A stretch of 64,000 bases of DNA from Rikenellaceae bacterium (GTDB lineage Bacteria; Bacteroidota; Bacteroidia; Bacteroidales; Rikenellaceae). Below are positions 27,804 through 35,373 of this stretch, one piece after another (within the stretch, counting starts at the first letter, position 1; every line of letters begins with the position of its first letter). The stretch is from positions 20,909-84,908 of the forward strand of contig JAJBUQ010000008.1 of assembly GCA_020860245.1 (NCBI GenBank), in the 5' to 3' direction. Both the position numbers and the translations under genes were made by a program. The notes below the pieces were generated by a model. It was not told where the DNA came from. It worked only from the letters and a program-made list of their open reading frames with translations, and did no database searches.

Positions 27804-30800
27804 CTAATATTCGTTCCAGCTTTTGATTTTAAGGTGTTCACGGTCCAGCTTACAGAATGCGTTGATGAACGCGCTCGCAAGGCGGGCATTGGTCAGAAGC
27901 GGAATATTGAAGTCGATCGCCCCCCTGCGGATAAGGTAGTCATTGTTCAACTCGTCTTTGGAGAGGTTCTTAGGGATGTTTACCACAAGGTCAATCTTCC
28001 GTTCCTTGATATAATCGAGAGTATTAGGGTGGATATTTTCGTCCGGCCAATGAAGCACGGTCGCTTTTACTCCGTTATTTTCAAGGAATTCGGCTGTACC
28101 GCGTGTAGCAAATATATTGTATCCTTTATTCTGTAATGATTTTGCGGCGGACAGCATCTCTGTTTTAGAGCGGGCATCCCCTGTAGACATCAGAACATTC
28201 TTTTCAGGAATTTTATAACCTACCGACAGCATGGATTTAAGTATCGCTTCCGAGAAGTCGTCACCAATACACCCTACTTCTCCGGTCGAAGACATCTCGA
28301 CACCGAGTACAGGATCCGCCTTCTGCAAACGGGAGAACGAGAACTGCGGAGCCTTAATACCTACATAATCGAGTTCGAACGCAGATTTATGAGGCGGATC
28401 TACCTTCTCGCCGAGCATCACGCGCGTGGCAAACTCTATAAAATTCACTTTCAAAACCTTAGACACGAACGGGAAACTCCTCGACGCGCGGAGATTACAC
28501 TCTATAACTTTTATATCGTTATCCTTCGCGAGCAGCTGCATATTGAACGGACCGGATATGTTCAAACCTTTAGCGACCTGACGGGATATTTTTTTTATAC
28601 GGCGCATTGTCTCGACATACATTTTTTGCGCAGGGAAGACGAGTGTGGCGTCTCCTGAGTGGACGCCTGCAAATTCGACATGTTCCGATATAGCATAAGC
28701 AACGACTTCGCCGTCCTGAGCGACAGCGTCTATCTCTATCTCCTTCGCATTCTCCACAAACTCGGTTACAACTACCGGATATTGCTTTGATACGTTGGTC
28801 GCAAGATTTAGAAAATGCTCCAATTCATCCTTGTTCGACACCACATTCATCGCTGCTCCGGAGAGAACGTAGGAAGGACGGATCAGCACCGGGAAGCCTA
28901 CTTCGTCCACAAAACGGAATATATCGTCGATAGTCGTCAACTCCTTCCATCTTGGCTGGTCCACCCCTATCTCATCGAGCATGGAGGAGAATTTATGTCT
29001 GTCCTCCGCGCGGTCGATATTCTCAGCGGATGTTCCCAGAATCGGCACCTGCTGGTTATGCAGCCTCATCGCCAGATTGTTCGGTATCTGACCTCCTACG
29101 GATACAATAACTCCCTTGGGATTTTCAAGGTCTGTAATATCCAGAACCCTTTCCAGAGTAAGTTCGTCGAAGTAGAGCCTGTCGCATTCGTCATAATCGG
29201 TCGATACGGTCTCCGGATTATAGTTAATCATTATTGAACGCAGACCATTCTTACGGATTGTGTTACTCGCGTTCACGCTGCACCAGTCGAACTCTACCGA
29301 GCTTCCGATGCGGTAAGCGCCTGATCCGAGAACGATTACGGATTTGCCGTCATTCTCGAAGTCGATATCGTGTGCCGTGCCGTTATATGTAACATATAAA
29401 TAATTCGTCATAGCGGGATATTCCGCGGCGAGAGTATCTATCTGTTTAATTACCGGAAGAATTCCTTTATCCTTACGGATCCTACGGACTTCCAGCATTT
29501 TATCTTCTATTTCCGCACCCTCCGTATTGTAGAGCGTACGTGCGATCTGGAAGTCGGAGAACCCCTTCTGCTTAGCTTCTCTTAACAGTTCTACCGGAAC
29601 ACCATCGGCATCGTTATAATTCTCAAGCTCCGATTCGAGATTTATGATATTATTCAATTTCTCCAGGAACCATTTGTCGATCTTCGTGAGGCTGTGTATC
29701 TGTTCTACCGTATACCCATTCTTAAGTGCGTTCGCTATAACGAATATACGCTTGTCCGTAGGATGGCTTAGCGCATCCTCAATATCGTTTACTTCGAACT
29801 CTTTGTTAGCCACGAAGCCGTGCATACCCTGTCCGATCATGCGGAGCCCCTTCTGGACTGCCTCCTCGAAGTTACGTCCGATAGCCATAACTTCTCCTAC
29901 CGATTTCATACTCGATCCGAGTTCCCGGGATACTCCCTTGAATTTACCCAAATCCCAGCGCGGAATTTTACATACTATATAATCGAGCGCAGGCTCGAAG
30001 CAGGCTGTCGTGGACTTAGTGACCGAATTTTTCAGTTCGTGAAGTCCGTATCCGAGACCTAATTTTGCAGCAACAAAGGCCAGGGGATAACCGGTTGCTT
30101 TAGATGCAAGTGCGGACGATCTCGACAGACGAGCATTAACCTCGATAACTCTGTAATCTTCCGAGTACGGGTCGAGCGCGTACTGAACGTTGCACTCCCC
30201 TACAATACCTACATGGCGGATTATCTTTATCGCGAGTTCGCGGAGTTTGTGGTATTCCGAATTGGTCAGCGTTTGTGAAGGAGCTACGACGATACTCTCT
30301 CCGGTATGGATTCCGAGAGGGTCGAAGTTCTCCATGTTACAAACCGTGATGCAGTTGTCGTACTTATCCCTCACGACTTCGTACTCGACCTCCTTCCACC
30401 CTTTGAGCGACTTCTCCACCAATATCTGAGGAGAATACGTGAACGCCTTATGAGCGAGGGTATCGAGTTCTTCTTCGTTGTCGCAGAATCCCGATCCGAG
30501 CCCTCCGAGAGTATACGCGGCGCGGATAATTATCGGATAACCGAGTTCCTTAGCTACGCGCTTCGCCTCTTCGACCGTCGTTACCGCTTCGCTCTTTATG
30601 GTTTTGACGTTTATCTCATCGAGCTTATTTACGAACTTCTCCCTGTCCTCAGTATCCATGATGGCCTGTACAGGGGTTCCGAGAACCTTAACGTCGTATT
30701 TATCCAGAACTCCGCTCTCATATAACTGTACTCCGCAATTCAGGGCGGTCTGCCCTCCGAACGCGAGAAGAATTCCCTGCGGCTTCTCTTTTTTGATAAC

Positions 30801-31022
30801 GTCTTCGACAAAATCAGGGGTAACAGGCAGGAAGTATACTTTGTCCGCGATATTCTCCGAAGTCTGTATCGTAGCAATATTCGGATTGATAAGAACAGTG
30901 TAGATTCCCTCTTCCTTCAACGCTTTGAGCGCCTGCGAACCGGAATAATCGAATTCGCCTGCTTCGCCTATTTTTAATGCTCCCGAACCGAGGAGTATTA
31001 CTTTTTCTATTTTATTTTGCAT
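27804..31022 (-). CDS. carB: Carbamoyl-phosphate synthase large subunit
   Basis: CarB makes carbamoyl phosphate from bicarbonate, ammonia (passed from CarA) and two ATP, feeding pyrimidine and arginine synthesis. The 1072-residue chain has the normal tandem ATP-grasp halves: the first begins KVILLGSGALKIGEAGEFDY, the second SVIVLGSGAYRIGSSVEFDW. A C-terminal MGS-type allosteric domain follows (LQNKGYNIFATRGTAEFLEN). Its ATG overlaps the carA stop by 11 bases, so the subunits are translationally coupled. Nothing is missing. Confidence 0.98.
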   Translation of the reverse strand: MQNKIEKVILLGSGALKIGEAGEFDYSGSQALKALKEEGIYTVLINPNIATIQTSENIADKVYFLPVTPDFVEDVIKKEKPQGILLAFGGQTALNCGVQLYESGVLDKYDVKVLGTPVQAIMDTEDREKFVNKLDEINVKTIKSEAVTTVEEAKRVAKELGYPIIIRAAYTLGGLGSGFCDNEEELDTLAHKAFTYSPQILVEKSLKGWKEVEYEVVRDKYDNCITVCNMENFDPLGIHTGESIVVAPSQTLTNSEYHKLRELAIKIIRHVGIVGECNVQYALDPYSEDYRVIEVNARLSRSSALASKATGYPLAFVAAKLGLGYGLHELKNSVTKSTTACFEPALDYIVCKIPRWDLGKFKGVSRELGSSMKSVGEVMAIGRNFEEAVQKGLRMIGQGMHGFVANKEFEVNDIEDALSHPTDKRIFVIANALKNGYTVEQIHSLTKIDKWFLEKLNNIINLESELENYNDADGVPVELLREAKQKGFSDFQIARTLYNTEGAEIEDKMLEVRRIRKDKGILPVIKQIDTLAAEYPAMTNYLYVTYNGTAHDIDFENDGKSVIVLGSGAYRIGSSVEFDWCSVNASNTIRKNGLRSIMINYNPETVSTDYDECDRLYFDELTLERVLDITDLENPKGVIVSVGGQIPNNLAMRLHNQQVPILGTSAENIDRAEDRHKFSSMLDEIGVDQPRWKELTTIDDIFRFVDEVGFPVLIRPSYVLSGAAMNVVSNKDELEHFLNLATNVSKQYPVVVTEFVENAKEIEIDAVAQDGEVVAYAISEHVEFAGVHSGDATLVFPAQKMYVETMRRIKKISRQVAKGLNISGPFNMQLLAKDNDIKVIECNLRASRSFPFVSKVLKVNFIEFATRVMLGEKVDPPHKSAFELDYVGIKAPQFSFSRLQKADPVLGVEMSSTGEVGCIGDDFSEAILKSMLSVGYKIPEKNVLMSTGDARSKTEMLSAAKSLQNKGYNIFATRGTAEFLENNGVKATVLHWPDENIHPNTLDYIKERKIDLVVNIPKNLSKDELNNDYLIRRGAIDFNIPLLTNARLASAFINAFCKLDREHLKIKSWNEY

Positions 31023-32097
31023 TTCTTACGTTTTCAATGAATTGGTCGAAAAGAAATTCCGTATCTACCGGTCCGCTGGTAGCTTCCGGATGGAACTGTA
31101 CCGAACAGAACGGTTTGGTTTTATGACGAATACCCTCGCTGGTACCGTCGTTCAGGTTTATAAAGTAAGGTTCCCATTCCGGGTCGAGAGTTGCTGTATC
31201 TACCGCATAACCGTGGTTCTGGGAAGTAATGACCGCTTTGTTGGTTCCTACCATCAGTGCAGGCTGGTTATGGCTGCGGTGTCCGTACTTGAGTTTGTAT
31301 GTTGTCGCTCCCGCGGCGATCGAGAGCAACTGGTTGCCCATACAGATACCGAATATCGGTCTGCCTACTTCGAATGCCTTCTTAATATTTTCAACTGTCG
31401 CTCCGCACATCTCCGGATTTCCCGGACCGTTGGACAGCATCAGACCGTCGTAATTCATCTGAGTGAAGTCATGATTCCAAGGCACCACAATCACTCTCGC
31501 TCCGCGCTTGGTGAGCGAACGGATGATGTTGTATTTAGCTCCGCAATCCACGAGGACGATTTCAATATCTCCGTCGCCGTAGGTCTGAATCTCTTTTGTA
31601 CTCACCTCTGCGACGAGATTATTCTTATTCGGGTCCACAAACTCATCAGGAATCGGTTCCCCTTCTACCGCTATCTTGCCGAGCATGACCCCGCGTTCGC
31701 GGATAACTTTTGTTATCTGGCGGGTATCGACTCCGTAAATTCCCGGAACGTCATTCTCTTTAAGCCATTCGTCGAGGCTCTTCATCGCGTTCCAATGGCT
31801 GTATTTAAAAGAATAGTATGAAACCACTAACCCTGTAACGTGGATCTTTTCAGACTCGAAAAATTTTAAAAGATTGTTTTCTTTATCGACATCGGGAACC
31901 CCGTAATTACCGATTAACGGATAAGTGATGACCAATATCTGACCCTTGTAAGACGGATCGGTAAGGCTCTCCGGATACCCTGTCATCGCGGTGTTGAATA
32001 CCACCTCACCCGAGACCGGATCACTTCCTCCGAAGTTATACCCTTCGAATTCGGTACCGTCTTCCAGAATAAGACGGGCTTTTTTGCTTTTTGACAT
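31012..32097 (-). CDS. carA: Carbamoyl-phosphate synthase small (glutaminase) subunit
   Basis: CarA hydrolyses glutamine and channels ammonia to CarB. The 361-residue protein has the CarA-specific N-terminal domain (LILEDGTEFEGYNFG, GEVVFNTAMTGYPESLTDPS) and a class I glutamine amidotransferase domain. The catalytic cysteine is Cys252 in FGICMGNQLLS, and the His-Glu pair is in VQFHPEATSGP. The leader is about 150 bases, with an imperfect palindrome at its start and G-rich stretches, so transcript-level control is plausible. It forms an operon with carB. Confidence 0.98.
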   Translation of the reverse strand: MSKSKKARLILEDGTEFEGYNFGGSDPVSGEVVFNTAMTGYPESLTDPSYKGQILVITYPLIGNYGVPDVDKENNLLKFFESEKIHVTGLVVSYYSFKYSHWNAMKSLDEWLKENDVPGIYGVDTRQITKVIRERGVMLGKIAVEGEPIPDEFVDPNKNNLVAEVSTKEIQTYGDGDIEIVLVDCGAKYNIIRSLTKRGARVIVVPWNHDFTQMNYDGLMLSNGPGNPEMCGATVENIKKAFEVGRPIFGICMGNQLLSIAAGATTYKLKYGHRSHNQPALMVGTNKAVITSQNHGYAVDTATLDPEWEPYFINLNDGTSEGIRHKTKPFCSVQFHPEATSGPVDTEFLFDQFIENVRNAK

Positions 32098-32251
32098 TAT
32101 TTACAGTTAAGTTGATTATCACTTTCACGGTGCAACGAGGCATTTTTCAACGGGAATACTTAAAATAATGCGTTTTCTTATCTCCTCCCCCCTGATTTCA
32201 CCCCCTCGGCTTAGCTGAAACTGTCGATTTCTCAGAATAGTTTCTGAAATA
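32098..32251 (-). promoter_or_regulatory. Long leader of carAB with G-runs and an operator-like palindrome
   Basis: Between the TACTTTTG element and the carA ATG lie about 150 bases. At the presumed transcription start, ATTTC (32227-32231) and AGAA (32234-32237) face TTCTGAAAT (32242-32250), a nine-pair repeat with a two-base bulge. In the RNA strand there are runs of five and six G separated by about ten bases. No known riboswitch is recognised. Confidence 0.35.
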
Positions 32252-32259
32252 CAAAAGTA
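32252..32259 (-). promoter_or_regulatory. Bacteroidota -7 element for carAB
   Basis: The minus strand reads TACTTTTG, an exact TAnnTTTG match and the best candidate in the 420-base gap between carA and smpB. Confidence 0.55.
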
Positions 32260-32341
32260 GTGGTTATTATATTAATCTGCAAATAATCAGGCGCGACTTT
32301 TGAAAATAATAGAGAGATTTATAAACGATGCGGATTTTACG

Positions 32342-32495
32342 TATCTTTGAATAAGATAGAACGCGTCTCGGCATAGCTTGAAATAAATTGTGAATCTGCG
32401 TCCGGCTTTCACTATCTTTAAATGCTTTTTAGATAGGATGCGCCTCGGACAATTCCAAGCAAGCTTGGATTGCCGTTCGGCTTTCACTATCTTTG
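32342..32495 (+). repeat. Tandem degenerate repeats of about 71 and 75 bases carrying -7 elements
   Basis: Two units, 32342-32412 and 32413-32487, share the order TATCTTT, an AGATAG inverted partner, an ACGCG or ATGCG block, CTCGG, a variable middle and CGGCTTTCAC. A third TATCTTTG (32488-32495) closes the array. In each unit TATCTT and AAGATA or AGATAG are inverted around 5-13 bases. The second unit contains a palindromic centre, CCAAG-CAAG-CTTGG. The three TATCTTT copies are 71 and 75 bases apart. Repeats of this style occur in many Bacteroidales genomes by my recollection. It is non-coding. Confidence 0.7.
32488..32495 (+). promoter_or_regulatory. Bacteroidota -7 element for smpB
   Basis: TATCTTTG lies 22 bases before the smpB ATG and is the last of three copies in the upstream repeat array. 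Confidence 0.65.
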
Positions 32496-32517
32496 TCAGG
32501 TTTTACCATAAAATAAA

Positions 32518-32976
32518 ATGAGCGAAAATAAAAACAACATAGTAATTAAAAACCGCAGGGCTTCGTTCGACTACGAGATAATCGATACTTATACCGCAGG
32601 AATCGTATTGACCGGCACTGAGATAAAATCTCTTCGTATGGGCAAGGCATCGCTCGTCGATTGTTTCTGTTATTTTCACAGAGGCGAGCTTTATGTGCGC
32701 GGGATGAATATTTCAGAATATTCGTGGGGTTCATACAATAATCATCAGCCCAAGCGGGACCGCAAGCTTCTGCTCCAGAAGAAGGAGCTTCGTAAACTCG
32801 AACGTTCCTTACAGGATAAAGGTTTGACAATCGTAGGATTGAGAATGTTCATCAACGACCGTGGGCTTGCCAAGCTTCAGATAGGTCTTGCCAAGGGGCG
32901 CAAGAGTTACGACAAACGCGACTACCTGAAAGAGAAGGACGCGAAGCGTGAGATGGACAGAGCAATGAAGAGATGA
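32518..32976 (+). CDS. smpB: SsrA-binding protein SmpB
   Basis: SmpB binds tmRNA and brings it to stalled ribosomes for trans-translation. The 152-residue protein shows the OB-fold family pattern: [66 protein letters not shown] and a basic C-terminal tail ([20 protein letters not shown]) that enters the mRNA channel. It heads a plus-strand run with the SpoU methyltransferase four bases later and the aminotransferase after that. Confidence 0.97.
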   Translation: MSENKNNIVIKNRRASFDYEIIDTYTAGIVLTGTEIKSLRMGKASLVDCFCYFHRGELYVRGMNISEYSWGSYNNHQPKRDRKLLLQKKELRKLERSLQDKGLTIVGLRMFINDRGLAKLQIGLAKGRKSYDKRDYLKEKDAKREMDRAMKR

Positions 32977-32980
32977 TAAT

Positions 32981-33640
32981 ATGAACGAACTAACCCGCAA
33001 GATCGAATACCTTTCATCTTTTATGACCGAAGAGCGGTATGAGGTATTGAAGAAGACTCTCGACAACCGCACGGAATACATAACTGTCGGTTTGGAGAAT
33101 ATATTTCATCCACAGAATGCGAGCGCGGTCGTGCGCAGCTGCGAGGCGTTCGGAATTCAGCATATCCACGCCACGGAGACTCTGACCAGGTTCTCTCCCA
33201 ACGTAAATATTGTCCGAGGGACGGACAAATGGGTGGACATACACCGATACCGCGGAGAGGGGGCTACGACAGAGCTTGTCTGCAAGCTGAAGAGTGACGG
33301 TTACCTCATTGTCTCGACTTCTCCGCACATAGACGGACGGACTCCGGAGAATTTCGATGTTACGGCTGGCAAATTCGCACTTTTTTTCGGAACGGAGCAT
33401 GCGGGAATTTCAGAGGAGCTCAGGGATCAATCGGACGAATTTATAAAGATACCTATGTACGGATTGGTAGAGAGTCTCAATATATCGGTCTGTGCTGTAA
33501 TTCTGCTATATAACCTCACTCAAAGAGTAAGACAGGAAGTGGTCGGCTGGGGGTTGGACGAAGGGACGAAGGAAGAGATGCTGTTCCGATGGATGATGTA
33601 TTCTGTCAAGGACAGTGAAAATATAATGAAGAGATTTTAA
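32981..33640 (+). CDS. trmH: TrmH-type tRNA 2'-O-ribose methyltransferase
   Basis: A 219-residue SPOUT (SpoU class) methyltransferase that by family would methylate the 2'-OH of G18 in tRNA using S-adenosylmethionine. Motif 1 is HPQNASAVVRSCEAFG, motif 2 is FALFFGTEHAGIS and motif 3 IPMYGLVESLNISVCAVILL, which forms the trefoil knot. A C-terminal helical extension follows, as in TrmH rather than RlmB. It lies four bases after smpB and six before the aminotransferase. Substrate choice between tRNA and rRNA is inferred from the domain architecture. Confidence 0.88.
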   Translation: MNELTRKIEYLSSFMTEERYEVLKKTLDNRTEYITVGLENIFHPQNASAVVRSCEAFGIQHIHATETLTRFSPNVNIVRGTDKWVDIHRYRGEGATTELVCKLKSDGYLIVSTSPHIDGRTPENFDVTAGKFALFFGTEHAGISEELRDQSDEFIKIPMYGLVESLNISVCAVILLYNLTQRVRQEVVGWGLDEGTKEEMLFRWMMYSVKDSENIMKRF

Positions 33641-33646
33641 ATAATT

Positions 33647-34834
33647 ATGATACTCAGACAATTATTTCTCGAATACGTGGGACAAACTTCCGGCAATCCA
33701 CTCCTGATCGAGATCGATCGCGCGGAAGGTATATATATGTATGCCCCGGACGGCAAACGATACACCGATCTTATCTCCGGAGTAACGGTTAGCAACATCG
33801 GACATGGCAATAAATACGTCACGGACGCGGTTTGCCGGCAGGTAAACGATTATATGCACCTGATGGTTTACGGGGAGTTCGTGGAGAGTCCGCAGGTCAG
33901 ATACGCGCAGAAGATCGCATCCGTATTGCCTGAACCGCTCGAATCGGTTTATTTCGTGAATTCGGGAAGCGAAGCGGTCGAAGGCGCGCTTAAACTTGCC
34001 AAACGCTATACGGGGAGAACGGAACTTATCGCGTTTAAGAACGCTTATCACGGGAGTACACACGGTGCACTCAGCGTCATGGGCGGTGAAGAATTCCGCA
34101 ACGCGTTCCGCCCATTAATTCCGGGAGTACGGCATTTAAATTTTAACGTCATTGAAGATCTAAAATATATTACCGATAAAACAGCGGCAGTAATTATCGA
34201 ACCTATACAGGGAGAAGGCGGTGTGCGTGCTGCTGCTCCGGAATACCTCAAGGCGCTGCGCAAACAATGCGACGAGACGGGCACACTCTTGATATTCGAC
34301 GAGATTCAGACAGGATTCGGACGTACCGGGGAAGTGTTCGCGACAATAAAATATGGTGTCACACCGGATATTCTGGTTCTTGCCAAAGCATTGGGGGGCG
34401 GCATGCCTTTAGGGGCGTTTATTTCGTCGCATAAAATAATGGAGTGCCTGAAAACCAATCCTGTACTGGGACACATAACCACATTCGGAGGGCATCCTGT
34501 GTGCTGTGCGGCAGGGCTTGCGGCATTCGAATATCTTATAGATTCCGGAATTGTTAAGGATGTAGAGAGGAAGGGAAGGATGTTCGAAGATATTCTCACC
34601 GGACATCCTTTAATCAAAGAGATACGACGAACAGGACTTCTTTTAGCAATCGAAATCGGCGACGAAGAGCTCAACCAACGGATCATCCGCGATTTTGTCG
34701 AAGAAGGGCTCGCTCCGGACACATTCCTGTTCTGCGAATCGGCGTTCCGGATAGCGCCTCCGCTGATTATTACTGATGAACAAATCGAAGAGACATGCGA
34801 GACTATCATAACTTCGATGAATAAATTTATGTGA
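33647..34834 (+). CDS. Class III PLP-dependent aminotransferase (ornithine/acetylornithine type)
   Basis: This 395-residue fold-type I, class III aminotransferase transfers an omega- or alpha-amino group to a 2-oxo acid. The PLP lysine is Lys247 in LAKALGGGMPLGAF. Other signatures are YFVNSGSEAVEGALKLAK, NAYHGSTHGALSV and LIFDEIQTGFGRTGEVFA. The family includes acetylornithine, succinylornithine and ornithine aminotransferases. An arginine role is attractive beside the SOTCase elsewhere in the window but is not shown by adjacency, and substrate assignment is open. It ends the smpB run; no terminator hairpin was found after it. Confidence 0.85.
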   Translation: MILRQLFLEYVGQTSGNPLLIEIDRAEGIYMYAPDGKRYTDLISGVTVSNIGHGNKYVTDAVCRQVNDYMHLMVYGEFVESPQVRYAQKIASVLPEPLESVYFVNSGSEAVEGALKLAKRYTGRTELIAFKNAYHGSTHGALSVMGGEEFRNAFRPLIPGVRHLNFNVIEDLKYITDKTAAVIIEPIQGEGGVRAAAPEYLKALRKQCDETGTLLIFDEIQTGFGRTGEVFATIKYGVTPDILVLAKALGGGMPLGAFISSHKIMECLKTNPVLGHITTFGGHPVCCAAGLAAFEYLIDSGIVKDVERKGRMFEDILTGHPLIKEIRRTGLLLAIEIGDEELNQRIIRDFVEEGLAPDTFLFCESAFRIAPPLIITDEQIEETCETIITSMNKFM

Positions 34835-34959
34835 TCCCGTTAATGAATTATCGCACATTATGAATTGATCAACTATTTAAAATTCCGAACTATGGCTGAT
34901 CTCACATGCTAATGCAAATTAAGATATTTGTCGTGATGTTGTCCATTACGTGAAAAAAA

Positions 34960-35355
34960 ATTCCCGATCATAAGGGCGGTGAACGGATACCCGAACGGTT
35001 ATTATAAGACATACAAAATCAGGAGATCGAGACGACATTGGCACTGCATTCTAACAGGATTACGACCCCGGAATACCGTTTTGTGGAGGATTAACGAACG
35101 GATTCCGGAGAGGGCTCGAACGCAGGATCTCCGCTCGTTCCGGTGAATTTCGGAATTAAAGACACGACTAAAAATCTTCAGCGGTTTTTACGACTTCCAT
35201 GTGAATGGAGAGGACAAAGGAGATCTGCACTCTGAAGATTTAAGTAACCAAAGTTATTATTTTCAACGGGAGGATATAAATTCACAATAAATGTAAACGA
35301 CAAGTCGCGGGTAATCCGGATGTAAATAAACTGAGAGTACGTCCTCCTAAATAAA
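34960..35355 (+). pseudogene. Frameshifted remnant of an unidentified gene
   Basis: The 539 bases between the aminotransferase and lptD hold protein-like stretches in different plus frames. One frame gives VNGYPNGYYKTYKIRRSRRH near 34978-35037. Another reads GSPLVPVNFGIKDTT up to an A5 run at 35170-35174. Directly after that run a different frame reads KIFSGFYDFHVNGEDKGDLH and onward to a TAA at 35288-35290. A further frame gives GGYKFTINVNDKSRVI (35269-35316). The pieces join if one A is removed at the run and further shifts are allowed. I do not recognise the family. This is a decayed gene or a badly sequenced one. Confidence 0.45.
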
Positions 35356-35373
35356 ATTTTTACCGCAAATCTT

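Noticed and set aside
32287..32487. 66-codon minus-strand frame
   Set aside because: It runs through the tandem repeat array and is most likely a by-product of it.
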